Below, one piece after another: positions 1 through 10,542 of a stretch of DNA of 64,000 nucleotides. The number at the start of each line of letters is the position of its first letter. Position 1 is the stretch's first letter. The DNA lies in contig MU405262.1 in the NCBI GenBank assembly GCA_022836615.1, forward strand, positions 62,001 to 126,000. Reading direction: 5' to 3'. The position numbers were made by a program, and so were the translations under genes. The stretch is from Annulohypoxylon bovei var. microspora. Its lineage: Eukaryota > Ascomycota > Sordariomycetes > Xylariales > Hypoxylaceae. The notes below the pieces were generated by a model. That model made no database searches, was not told the origin of the DNA, and saw only the letters and a list, made by a program, of their open reading frames with translations.

Positions 1-988
1 TCTAGTCCGGCTCAACGTCAACAGCAGTATGGCCAATACCAAACTCAGCCTTATGGATGGGAAGCACCGCCGCCAGAGCCGCCTAAGAGGGACTGGCGGG
101 ATTGGTTCATCATGGCTACTGTAGTGGGCGGAGTTGGTTACGGTTTATATTTCATGAGCAAGGTACGGAACAGTTCTATCTAGTATCATACGGTTGATCG
201 GGGAAACTAATTTAACTCGATGACAGCGTTACATATACCCTCTTGTCTCACCGCCAACCCCGGATAAACTAGAACAGGATAAGACGAATGTGGATGAGCA
301 GTTCGAGAAAGCCTTCGCAACACTAGATCAGCTAGCGAAAGATACAGATGAGCTCAAGACTTCGGAGAAAGAACGAACCGAGAAGCTTGACAAGGTACTT
401 GATGAACTAGACATATTCATGCGAGATACAAAGTCCGCCAGTAGGCGGCACGAAGATGAGACGGATCGACTGCGTGAGGAGATGAAAGCTCTCAAGAGCG
501 TCATCCCTAAGTCCATGACAGCCAACAGGGATTTCACAGACAACCGACTAAAGGATATATCCAACGAGGTCAAGAGTCTTAAGTCGCTGATCAGCCAGCG
601 GATGAACAACTCAGGCTCTACCCCTACTCCCGCTCTCAACGTTAGCAGACCAACCCCGCCGGTACCATCTATTAGCACCAATGGTTTCCTACTGCCGACG
701 GGCGGCAATATCGCGCCCCCGACCGCGAGTGGCGCCTCGACCCCGGGCATCGACTTCATGGCTAAGGAGATTGGAGACGCAAAGCAGGCACTGCGCGAGG
801 AGAACTCGTCCCCTCCGAGCGGCACTAGCACGAGCAGCAGCCGACAGGACTACCTATCCGCTCTCGGCGGCCGCAACAGCCCCTTCGGTAGCGGATCTCC
901 TGCTACACCCAAGGCGTCGATCCCGGCGTGGCAGTTGGCGGCGAGCGGAAAAGGGGAAGGGCAGGGAGAGGCCGGTGGTAGTTCTTAG
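1..988 (+). CDS. PEX14: Peroxisomal docking protein Pex14 (3' part; 5' end outside window)
   Basis: This is the membrane-anchor and C-terminal part of Pex14, which docks the PTS1/PTS2 import receptors on the peroxisomal membrane. Reading is open from base 1. Exon 1 ends at 162, the intron is 163-226 (GTACGG...ACAG) and the last exon is 227-988. The segment around bases 91-160 has the Pex14 juxtamembrane motif PPKRDWRDWFIM followed by a hydrophobic helix (ATVVGGVGYGLYF). Across the splice junction comes KRYIYPLVSPPTPDKLEQDK, a very typical Pex14 signature. A long coiled coil follows (about bases 290-600, rich in E/K/D/L heptads). The tail is a low-complexity P/S/T/G region ending GEGQGEAGGSS. 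The N-terminal Pex5/Pex13-binding helix bundle lies upstream of the window. Identification is by family resemblance and is strong; only the 5' end is missing. Confidence 0.93.
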
Positions 989-1854
989 CTCTTGAGCTTT
1001 TGAGTTCAACGCTTGAGTTATTAATAAGTATGCATTAGTTAAATCAATCGGCGTTCTTTTGACAGGGAGTTATCTTTTGTAAAAGGAAAGGTGGCCACGG
1101 GCATGTTACATTCGATGGCTAGCCCCATTCGACGTGATGAGGAGAGGTGCGGTGGGTGAGAGGAAGAGGAGGGCAACGTATGTATGTTTATAAATGAGCC
1201 TAATAACATAACCCAATAAGGAGGCTTAATTCCGTTTGTTTGATTTTGTGTATTTGTGATCGATGCTATAGGTGAATACGTATTGACTTGGTAGATATGA
1301 AGACATGAAGACGGGATCAACCATCTGGTTCGAAATATTTTCTAAACATCCTCTACGAGCGTCTCGAGTCCCGGGGTTCCCCTTTGCAGATTAGATCACT
1401 TAGGTAGGTAGGTACACAACTATACTTGCAGCCGGATCCTTCGAAACGGCCTAGCGAAATACAAAGGCTTCACAACAGCTAGCCCGGTATCTACTTGCTA
1501 AAACCCCTACACGTTACATTCGGGATCGCCACGTGCATGATTCGTGACGCCGAGGCTTGCCTGCGCCTCCAGCCATCTAGCGACGCTTCCGATATTACAC
1601 ACAGCCCAATATTCAAAAAGCAATTGAACGAGTAAACTATCACCTATGTAGGCACTGTTTTATTGATCTTGTTGTCGATGTATGTCTTATAATTATCGAC
1701 ACATACTACATATCAATATATATATATCTGACTCTGACTCTGAAGCCGGGTGAAACGCGGACCTTGCTGCTAGACGTTGAATTCATCAACGTCCTCCATC
1801 TCTGCTTACCCATCTTCGCGCCTCTAGTGTTCACTCGGTATCTCGCCAGTTCCC
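989..1854. other. Intergenic, PEX14 to alpha/beta hydrolase
   Basis: No supported gene. It holds the PEX14 3' region and the promoter of the next gene. An AT dinucleotide run at about 1716-1728 (TATA-like) lies roughly 130 bases before the downstream ATG. A TAGGTA tandem occurs near 1400. A reverse-strand frame at 1039-1320 has no recognisable domain. Confidence 0.6.
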
Positions 1855-3333
1855 ATGTCTGATTCCTTACCCGGCACTGCCGGTCCCGGGGCGTTAGGGC
1901 TTCTAATGACAATACTGCCCAAAATCCCCTTAGTGGTCAAAATCATCCTGCTACACGTCCTCCGGAGATCCGAGACTTCCAAGTACCTAGACCTGAAGAC
2001 GGATGTGACCATCTCAGTTCTGCGATCAACGCTCAACTCAGGGAAGCCAGTGGCTATCGCTGAAACGCAGGCTATGACAAAGCGGGATCCAGGCGTTAAA
2101 GGCAGGGTATGGATCAGCACGACGGCATCCAAGGTCCCTCCCGAACAGGGGATCCGAGACGCCTTATTGGCGGCTATCGACGGTCTGCGCGACCCCGACG
2201 CAAGAGGCGCAGAGCCTGCATTCAAGATCCCGGATATCGTCCCCGTCGAGGCAGAGTGGACTGGCTACAGAGCAGATGCGACCAAAGACTCTACGCCGCC
2301 GGCAATCTCGGAGGAGGAAAAGTATCGCGAGCTCATGAAGGAGACTAAGAATTCATCGACAATCCTATACTTCCACGGTGGTGCCTACTACGTATGCGAT
2401 CCGATCACGCACAGGGACGTGGTGAAGAGGTTAGCCAAGGCGGTTGGCGGTCGTGCGTACTCCGTCCGGTATCGACTCGCGCCCCAGGGCGCGTTTCCGT
2501 CGGCGGTGTTAGATGCACTAGTGTCCTACTTCACACTCCTATACCCGCCTCCTGGGTCCTGGCACGAAGCCGTCGCTCCCAGTGATATCGTCTTCTCCGG
2601 TGACAGCGCGGGAGGCAACCTCGCACTTGCGCTTCTGCGGACTCTGATGGAGATCCGCCAGCAGAAGCGCAAGATCGCGTGGTTCGGCATGGAGCGCGAG
2701 GTCCCGCTACCTGCCGGCGTGGCCACCATGTCGCCGTGGGTCGACCCCGTGCAGACGTTTCCGTCGCTGGTCACGAATCAGCAGTGGTGCTACCTCCCGC
2801 CCCCAATGCTGCTCTCGGAAACCTACAAGCCCAAGCCGGACCACCTGTGGCCGACGGAGCCCCCCCGCAGGCACATCTACGTGGACGACGCGTACCTCCT
2901 GCACCCGCTGTGCACCCTCCAGATGATGAAGAGCTGGGAGGGCGCGCCGCCGATCTACGTGTGCTGCGGCTGGGAGACCATCGCGGACGAAGACAGGTAC
3001 TTGGTTTCGAAGCTCAGGAGAGACGGCGTGACGGTCGTGTTCGAGGAGTACGAGGCCATGCCGCACGTGTTCACGACCCTGCTCCCCCAGCTCGCGGAGT
3101 CGCGCCGCAGCATAGAGGGCTTGGCCAAGTTCATAAACGCCGTGTGCGAGGACCCGGGTAAGGTGCCGTCGTCTTATAAGACGATCAAGGCGAAGACTCT
3201 AGAGGAGGTGGAGATCGATGTGAGCAAGCTGAGCCCGTATTCCGACGAGCAGGCATGGGACCTGGCGAGGAAGACGGTCGAGGAGCTTAAGCTATCACAG
3301 GCACCTGTTCCTAATGTGCCGGCCATGCTATGA
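1855..3333 (+). CDS. HSL-type alpha/beta hydrolase (esterase/sterol deacetylase-like)
   Basis: Single-exon gene of 492 residues. It belongs to the hormone-sensitive-lipase branch of alpha/beta hydrolases. The oxyanion motif HGGAYY is at residues 174-179 (preceded by ILYF), and the nucleophile elbow GDSAGG has the catalytic Ser at 251. The acid loop reads CGWETIADED with Glu374/Asp378, and the catalytic His is 404 in MPHVF. An N-terminal hydrophobic stretch (about residues 15-36, LGLLMTILPKIPLVVKIILL) suggests membrane anchoring, as in fungal ER sterol deacetylases of the SAY1 type. Substrate cannot be read from sequence: acetyl-sterols, short acyl esters or xenobiotics are all possible. The ATG at 1855 is the first in frame and follows a TATA-like run. 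The family is certain; the sterol link is inference from the neighbourhood and N-terminal anchor. Confidence 0.88.
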   Translation: MSDSLPGTAGPGALGLLMTILPKIPLVVKIILLHVLRRSETSKYLDLKTDVTISVLRSTLNSGKPVAIAETQAMTKRDPGVKGRVWISTTASKVPPEQGIRDALLAAIDGLRDPDARGAEPAFKIPDIVPVEAEWTGYRADATKDSTPPAISEEEKYRELMKETKNSSTILYFHGGAYYVCDPITHRDVVKRLAKAVGGRAYSVRYRLAPQGAFPSAVLDALVSYFTLLYPPPGSWHEAVAPSDIVFSGDSAGGNLALALLRTLMEIRQQKRKIAWFGMEREVPLPAGVATMSPWVDPVQTFPSLVTNQQWCYLPPPMLLSETYKPKPDHLWPTEPPRRHIYVDDAYLLHPLCTLQMMKSWEGAPPIYVCCGWETIADEDRYLVSKLRRDGVTVVFEEYEAMPHVFTTLLPQLAESRRSIEGLAKFINAVCEDPGKVPSSYKTIKAKTLEEVEIDVSKLSPYSDEQAWDLARKTVEELKLSQAPVPNVPAML

Positions 3334-4222
3334 GATTCTGCATTCTATTAGAAAAGATAACAGCTCATATCTAAGAGGAGTTCTTGTTTAGCTTCGAGGC
3401 GCGTATCCGGGCATATAGAGCGTTGGATTTCTTTTATATCCATATTAGACTGAGCCATTGGACCATATATCTAGAATGAAGTATGTATTGTTTCAAATTT
3501 TGGACACACTACAACGAAACAATATGAAACCATGTACACTTTTATTACATCATCATATTCTAGCAGGTAGAGGGTACATACCTAAATGGAAAGTGCGATG
3601 CGGATGCGCACAGAGAAGGGAGGACTCTATGTTTAGGCTGAACCTCTTCCACTACTTCGTACCTACAGCATTTTATTCTCCCCATTTGACTACTATCTCC
3701 AGCCATCCATTTATGAATAACCGATAACTATAGCAAACCTAAATAAATTATCCCAGAAGAATTACGTATAACAAGGGATAACTAATACAAACATGGATTA
3801 CCAACTTCCCCAACCCAGCGGACGTAGCGCCAAGCCGGCTCCCTACATAGAAGCAACCTTGAACCCATCCCTAGCATCCGAGCCCCCAAAATTCCAGGGG
3901 TCGGGGGGGTAAAGCTTTTTTAGCTTTAGGCTCAGGGCTATCTGTCAAAATTATCGGCTCAACCTAATCTCACTTTCCATTTCATCATAATGAAGCTCTC
4001 ATAACTTTGTACGACACCTGCTCGAATACGTAACGAAACTTATACGCAACACGTCAATTGGCTGTAAAGCTACGTACATGTATTTGATGGCACGATTGGG
4101 AATAAATTGAGATCGCTAGATACGCAACTTACCTTCCAGAGGCGTGAGCGAGTGTATAAGAGGGCTTTGGATTGGCAGGATTAGAAGCCAGAGAGGCGCG
4201 ACCGGAGGAGAGCTCAGAAGCC
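3334..4222. other. Intergenic, hydrolase to DHCR24-like gene
   Basis: No supported gene. A short forward frame at 3458-3727 (89 codons) has no recognisable features. A homopolymer-rich patch (G run at about 3903-3910) is present. The last 80 bases form the 5' leader of the next gene; the reading frame stays open upstream of its ATG to about 4172 without another ATG. Confidence 0.55.
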
Positions 4223-5818
4223 ATGGAACGCCACCGCCAGGCCGTGCGCCTGGTCTCGGCCGCCGTGCGCGCGTTCTTCGAGCGCTCGGAGCCGTACCGC
4301 ATCTGGCACGGCAGCACGAACAGCACGCGACCCCCGCACCAGAAGGCCGGCGCCGGCCTCGTCGACATCAGCGGGCTGAAGAACGTGCTGTCCGTCGACG
4401 CAACGCATCGCACGGCTCTCGTCGAGCCCAACGTGCCTATGGACCGCCTCGTCGAGCACACCCTGCGCCACGGGCTGGTCCCGCCCGTCGTCATGGAGTT
4501 CCCGGGCATCACGACGGGGGGCGGGTTCGCGGGCACCGCGGGCGAGAGCTCGAGCTTCAAGCACGGGTATTTCGACGAGAACGTGAGGGGCGTCGAGATC
4601 GTGCTGCCCGACGGGGAGGTCGTGTTTGCGAAGCCGGGCGACGGGGAAGGCGAGCACGGCGATTTGTTCAAGGGCGCGGCGGGCGCGCTGGGGACGCTGG
4701 GCGTGGCGACGCTGTTGGAGCTGCGGCTGATCGAGGCGAAGAGGTTCGTGCGCACGACATATAGACGGACGAGCAGTGTTGCGGAGGCGGTGCGGGTTGT
4801 GAAGGAGGAGTGCGAGGGGGACAAGGGGAATGACTACGTCGATGGGATTCTATTCTCGAAAGACCACGGTGTTGTTATCAGTGGGAAGATGACGGACGAG
4901 CTGCCCGAGAACGAGAAGGTGCAGACGTTCAGCCGCGCGTGGGATCCGTGGTACTACATGCACGTGCGCGAGCGCACCGAGGGGCTTCCTTCCTCTGCCT
5001 CATCTACCCCCAAAGACGGCTCTGTCACCGAGTACATTCCATTAGCGGAGTACCTGTTCCGATACGACCGCGGCGGGTTCTGGGTCGGCCAGGCCGCCTT
5101 CGACTACTTCCTGCCGGTGCCCTTCAACCGCTTCTTCCGCTGGTTCCTCGACGACTTCCTACACACGCGCATGCTGTACCGGGCCCTCCACGGCAGCGGC
5201 GAGAGCGGCCGCTTCGTCGTCCAGGACGTCGGCATGCCCTACGAGGCCGCCGAGCCGCTCGTCGACTACGTCTCTGACCACCTTAACATCTGGCCCCTAT
5301 GGCTGTGCCCCTTAAAAACACCCGAGGGCCCCAGCTTCCACCCGCACCTACGATCCGTCTCCGACCTGCCCGGAGAGCGGACCCGAGCAGAGAAAGGGGA
5401 GATGCTCAACATCGGGGTGTGGGGGTGGGGGCCGCGGGACCGCGACGCGTTCGTGCGGGCGAACCGCGACCTCGAGCGGCGCGTCGACGAGCTCGGCGGC
5501 ATGAAGTGGCTGTACGCGCACACGTACTACTCGGAGCCCGAGTTCTGGCGCGCCTACGGCGGCCACCGCGGCCGCTACGAGGCCCTGCGCGACAGGTACA
5601 AGGCCGCCTCCCTGCCCACCGTCTACGACAAGGTCCGCGTCAAGGTCGACCGCAGCGGCGAGCAGGGCTGGAAGGCCTGGATCAAGGCTACCTGGCCCTT
5701 CGGCGGGATCGTCGGCCTTTGGAAGAGCATCAAGAGCCGCGATTACATGATCAACCGCAGGGCGACGTGGAAGTGGAAGGGCGGCGATGGGAGGGAGGGC
5801 AAGGAGAAGGTGGCGTAG
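4223..5818 (+). CDS. DHCR24/Delta24-sterol-reductase-like FAD oxidoreductase
   Basis: Single-exon gene of 531 residues from the first ATG at 4223; the frame is open back to 4172, but only through a TTG. The start MERHRQAV fits the short N-terminus of fungal relatives. The protein has a PCMH-type FAD-binding domain. FRIWHG-like text appears as YRIWHGSTNSTR (about residues 31-42), then VEPNVPMDRLVEHTL. The flavin loop PGITTGGGFAGTAGESSS is followed by FKHGYFDENVRGVEIVL and GALGTLGV. This order closely matches human DHCR24 (Delta24-sterol reductase) and plant DIMINUTO. Ergosterol biosynthesis does not need side-chain Delta24 reduction in the cholesterol manner, so the fungal substrate is uncertain. 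It lies next to HMG-CoA synthase in a tail-to-tail arrangement. G+C-rich coding with strong C/G third positions produces long antisense shadow frames. Confidence 0.88.
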   Translation: MERHRQAVRLVSAAVRAFFERSEPYRIWHGSTNSTRPPHQKAGAGLVDISGLKNVLSVDATHRTALVEPNVPMDRLVEHTLRHGLVPPVVMEFPGITTGGGFAGTAGESSSFKHGYFDENVRGVEIVLPDGEVVFAKPGDGEGEHGDLFKGAAGALGTLGVATLLELRLIEAKRFVRTTYRRTSSVAEAVRVVKEECEGDKGNDYVDGILFSKDHGVVISGKMTDELPENEKVQTFSRAWDPWYYMHVRERTEGLPSSASSTPKDGSVTEYIPLAEYLFRYDRGGFWVGQAAFDYFLPVPFNRFFRWFLDDFLHTRMLYRALHGSGESGRFVVQDVGMPYEAAEPLVDYVSDHLNIWPLWLCPLKTPEGPSFHPHLRSVSDLPGERTRAEKGEMLNIGVWGWGPRDRDAFVRANRDLERRVDELGGMKWLYAHTYYSEPEFWRAYGGHRGRYEALRDRYKAASLPTVYDKVRVKVDRSGEQGWKAWIKATWPFGGIVGLWKSIKSRDYMINRRATWKWKGGDGREGKEKVA

Positions 5819-6703
5819 GCTGTGTAGTCGAGGTGTGTGTATGGTTGGGTGGGTGGATGGATGGATGGTAGGTACGTAGGAAGGTAAAAAGGGGGGAGAG
5901 GAGAGCAGACTTATGGTTAAGGGCGGAAAAGCGTGTGCGGTGTCTGTATTACTTACGTAGGCAGTTGAGATAATTAGCATTGCTGTGTTAGATATAGGGG
6001 TAAATCATCATAGAACGCCTATGGCTAGTAGGCTGGCTACCTGGGTAATAAAGTTAAGCTCATATATTGTTGTGTTGTGTTGTTGGTCAAGATGAACACG
6101 TATACATTGCGATATGATACAGCTAGGTAAGTACTCTTTACTTCAGACAAAGAGCTCGACACTATTTAGCTTTGCTAGAGACAAGTAGATATTTCCCTGG
6201 GCATCTCTCTCTCGGCTGGTGAAATGTTTTGCTCTGCTGTTGGAATAGGTAAATAAATTCTTAAGCGACTACACAGTTATAAGCCACAAATAGTTAGTCA
6301 CTATTAGTCTTATCAGAAATGCTATTGTATGGGTTGCGGGATGCAGCTCAATGCGCAACATGGCACAAACATGGCAGCTATCTAATCTCTACTCAAGTCA
6401 CATTCTTATATAACAATCATGTATGGCTCTAGACCAGCGTTTTATTCATTATTCTTTCGTGCAAATCGTGATGTGAGGTGCTCCTGGTATATACAAGTCA
6501 GGCGCTCATCTCCACCCAACAATATTAGTGGCTCTCTTATCTCACAATCATCTTCCCCCGCTGTATGTATGATGGCCTTTGTGCACGTTTATAGGCTCCG
6601 ATGTCTAGGAACCATAAAGAATCACCCATGTCTATATAGTGACCATGGCGAACGAATGCCAGTCTATATCAAACGCACAACGCATTCAATGCCTCGTCCT
6701 TGT
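5819..6703. other. Convergent 3' region, DHCR24-like and HMG-CoA synthase
   Basis: Convergent 3' flanks of two genes. AT-rich downstream of 5990. A forward frame of 111 codons at 6419-6754 starts with ATG but overlaps the end of the HMG-CoA synthase gene on the other strand and shows no domain; I treat it as non-coding. Confidence 0.55.
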
Positions 6704-8310
6704 TTATGCCTTAATGGAGTAGGTTCGCTTGAACATATCATCGACTTTCTCTAAGTAATAAGTGCCGCTAGCCAGAGTAGACACATCGCCTTTAGGCGTG
6801 TAGTCCTTCTGCAGATGAGCCTGGTGGCGTAGACCACAGAACTAAAACCGAAATTGTTAGCCTAAATGTTTTCTTTTCAAAGGTATTTTAAAACTTACGG
6901 CCTCATATGTCTCAGGAGACACTGCCCGTCTTGTGGTCAACTTGTTGGGGATATCTAGGACCTTAGAGATCTCTTCGGTGCTACCATTGACACGCGCCGA
7001 CAGGAAACTCGATGCCAAACCGGAACCGTAGCTGAAAAGACCAATACGCTTGCCCTGGAGGGTAGCGCTGTCAACGTGGGAAATTATGCTAGCCAGCCCA
7101 CTCCATAAGCTAGCACAGTACATGTTACCGCAGTTTGTAGCTACCTGGATGGCAGGAGAGACGCGCTCGTTGTAGCGCTTCTTGGTGAGAGTCATAAAAG
7201 TCTTCTCGACCACCTTGTCGGACAAGGACTTCTTGTAGTCCATATCTCGGATGTCGCCAGGAACCTCCGCGAAGGCAGGGCTATCAGGATTCGCTAGATA
7301 GTCATGGTACAAGAGGCGGGCATATGACTTCTGGACAACCTTGCAGGTCGGGGAGTGGAAGGCCAAATAGTCGAATCGGTCAAGGGCCGTCTTGGTGCCA
7401 TCGGTGGCACCATTGGCGGCAGTGCCGTTTTGCAACTTAGCCTCGCGCTTGCAGTAGTCGCGGTAGGCGGCGTCGAGAGCTTCGGTGTAGCAGTTGACCG
7501 AGTAGTGTCCGTCGACGTACGGGTACTCGCTGGTAAGGTCGGGCTTGTAGAAATCATACACGTGCTGCATGTATGTTCCACGTAGACCAGGCTCAATGAC
7601 GATTGGAGCGTTAGGACCAATCAGTAGAGCAACAGCACCAGCACCGCCGGTAGGCCTTGCGTTGCCCTTAGCGTAAAGGGCAATGTCACCAGCTAAGACA
7701 ATGGCGTCCCTTCCATCCCAAGCAGAGGACTCTATCCAGTTAAGCGTGTTGAACACAGCATTGGTACCACCGTAGCAAGCGTTTACAGTGTCGACACCCT
7801 CGATGTTGGTGTTCTCGCCGAACAGTTGCATCAAGACAGTCTTGACGGACTTGGACTTGTCGAGGATGGTCTCGGTACCGACCTCGAGGCGACCAATAGA
7901 GTTAGGGTCGATGTTGTAGTTCTTTAGCAACTTGGAGGTAGCAGTCAAGGCAATTGAGTAGATATCTGCGAGTGGCACCTTTCTTAGCACCAGGAACAGA
8001 AGTTTGAGGTTCGACGGCAGCACAACTAACCCTCTCGGTCATCGCAGAAGGTCATCTTAGTCTGACCAAGACCAATCGTGTACTTGCCGGTGCTAACACC
8101 GTCGAACTTCTCGAGTTCGGATTGCTCGACATACTGCGGGGCACGAGAGCGTCAGTAGGATTTTCTTGGAGGATAATTTGATTTTGTGCGATGTCGGAGG
8201 GAGGTGGGATGTGAGGCTGAGGAGGGACAGCGACAGCGATAGTAACATACCTGGCTAGGAGAGTAAAGCTCGATGGCCTTAATGCCAATGTTCTGAGGAC
8301 GAGATGCCAT
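6704..8310 (-). CDS. ERG13: Hydroxymethylglutaryl-CoA synthase
   Basis: Makes HMG-CoA from acetoacetyl-CoA and acetyl-CoA, the committed step before HMG-CoA reductase in the mevalonate pathway (cytosol). Four exons on the minus strand: 8251-8310, 8031-8133, 6899-7965 and 6704-6841. The introns are 8134-8250, 7966-8030 (GTTAGT...CGCAG) and 6842-6898 (GTAAGT...TTTAG). Phases agree and give 455 residues, the usual family length. The N-terminus MASRPQNIGIKAIELYSPSQ is typical. The active-site signature NIEGVDTVNACYGG carries the nucleophilic Cys118, and VGTET carries the general acid/base Glu86. FHSPTCK contains the catalytic His region. The C-terminus matches other fungal HMGS (GDVSTLASGTYYLEKVDDMF) and ends at TAA 6704-6706. 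The intact active site indicates a functional enzyme. Confidence 0.96.
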
Positions 8311-10542
8311 GGCTTCGAACAGCGAATGGATATTGGTATCGAAGGTGTTGAAGGAGTTGTTCTGACAAGGGGAAAATATTCGAAACCAACTCGTGCGTAT
8401 TCTCTATTCAGTCTGTGGGAGCGGGTAGTGTTATTAGCACCGGTGCCAACACCAGCATATGACAAGGGTTTTTGAACTTGGGCTGAATGGATTCACCGCC
8501 AATTGGCAATGGAACCCAACTGTAAAAATGGACAGGGGCCAAGCCGAGCATTTTTGTTTGCAACGCCCTGGGACGCCCTGTACCGTCCAGTCTTGGATTT
8601 GCACATGTGTGTCGATCATGGATGGTGGGGAGATCTCTGAAGAAATGCTACAGACCGCCAGGGGTATTGTGACAAGAACTCTTCAGAACTGACAAAAAAA
8701 TAAGAAACTCACCTATCAGCTCCTTATCTGGCGGTATCGTTGTAGTAGTAGTATTGACGTGGTATTCGATCGTCCCTTTTTGTCACGATGTCACGAGTCA
8801 ACAACACAACAACTAGGTATTGTATTATACGTGTCTATCTCTGGTTCCGGTAAACAAGAAAAAGGAGAAAAGGAATTGGGAGAAAGACGGGATAGGAATA
8901 AGATGAAATGAAATTAGATGGCACCTACCTAGTAGTTTAGTTTAGTGTAAGTAGAAAACGGTCAACAAAAATCTTGTCGACTTTTGAATTCGTTAGTTAC
9001 GTATTTACTCGGTGGAAAAAGTGAAAAGGGGGGGGCTTTGGAGGGGTGTTGAAAAGATGCGAGCTAAATCTCTAGTGCAGTTACACTAACCAGTGACATT
9101 CCGCAGTCGCAGACTTGCAGCATTAAGGGTCCCTTCCTGTCGAGAGCCTAATTGCCCAAAATGGAAAAGGCGATACTCTAAATCAAGAAGACGTCCGGCT
9201 GTCACGACCAGCAATGGCTTTTGACGCCTGGAGTTTTCCGTGCTTGGGTGGGCCGAAAATTATCTAGATAAAAGGTGTTTCCTATCTTGGCAATGGCCGA
9301 GTTACACAAACCTGACAAACTCTGACACTTGACTGATCAATACTACCTAGGTAGGTACGTAAATGGCTTTTCTCTCTTTCTTTAATATGTGCCATGTATG
9401 CAGGTAGCCTCAAGTTTGATGTTGGTGACATGTTACATAGGTACATATGGGTCACAGATATAAGAGTATGTATGCACAGTAATCAGCAAGGTTGTCAGCG
9501 AGGAAATCTCCGATGTTTCGGCTGGATTTGTGTTTTGGTACAACGTGGTCTACGGTCTTTCATGGGCATTGGCGGGGTCATCTAGATCTTAAGGTTAAGG
9601 TAACTAATAAGATTAGGAAGGGCTTTAAAGTTTGAATATTATAGTAGTATTGGGCATAGTATTCAAAAGAAACTATGGATTCTCATTGCTGTCAAACTCA
9701 ACTTAAGTCTTACACCTTCACTTCCTCCATCAATTCGTTCAAAACCTTCACAATTTACAAGAGATAGGATTCAACTACGGCAACATTAAATGTTGAGCTT
9801 TATGCCGAAGAATGACAATGGCAATGACAGGATGACAGAATCTTATCGATGATAAACCAACCCGTCGGATGGGCATCTCGGAATATAGTAGTACAGTAGC
9901 TTACTCGGCACCATGGATCGGAGCTTTCCTAAAGTCGACTAGTTCTACGTAGCCTGCGTGGCTAAAGGCTTGGGACCTGAAAGTCGTTCAGCCAGCCAGC
10001 TGGTCTACACTAGGTGTATATGCTAGTTGACTAATAAGTTACATAGTACACCACGTCGAGCTGGCTTATTTCAACTTGCTTGACCACGATTATCCTGCTG
10101 GGTTGTTCAGCTTTTACACTAACAGTATGTGTGCTTCAACCCTCATTCGACATGCAGTCAAACTCGGTGCCCGGGTGCCTGGTCAACTATCTCAACAATT
10201 ATAACAACCAGCGTATCACGCACTTAAGAAATCAGGCCATTCTCAACGATCGTCATCAACCAAGTTATATAGTGCCATGGAACCCGCTTAGTCAACATTT
10301 CACATTTCACTACATTGGCTACACCACGTAGCTAAAGATGCATAGATAGATATGGATATCAACATATTTATTTTAGTTGTCTGTACGTCTGTACATACCT
10401 ACCCCGCCTATGCGCCGAATTATGCAAGGATAACGACTTAGCATCCATCGTGGATATTATCTAGGTCTTTAAGAGACACCCCGGTACCGGTTCCGTGGCC
10501 TGCGGGTCCATCCGCTAAGCATACGCGGTTGCGGCGTCTTCA
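8311..10542. other. Long intergenic, HMG-CoA synthase 5' side to BCS1-like 3' side
   Basis: No supported gene in 2.2 kb. It contains the promoter and 5' UTR of HMG-CoA synthase; UTR introns are possible upstream of 8310 but not provable here. Small open frames (8459-8692 and 10080-10331 forward) lack domains, and the latter lacks a proper ATG. TACCTAGGTA-type motifs occur at about 9345-9358. The part near 10340-10540 is the 3' flank of the BCS1-like gene. Confidence 0.55.

Noticed and set aside
4172..4222. 17-codon upstream extension of the DHCR24-like frame
   Set aside because: It begins with TTG; the first ATG at 4223 gives the expected N-terminus.
6419..6754. 111-codon forward frame downstream of HMG-CoA synthase
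   Set aside because: Overlaps the last exon of that gene on the other strand and has no domain.
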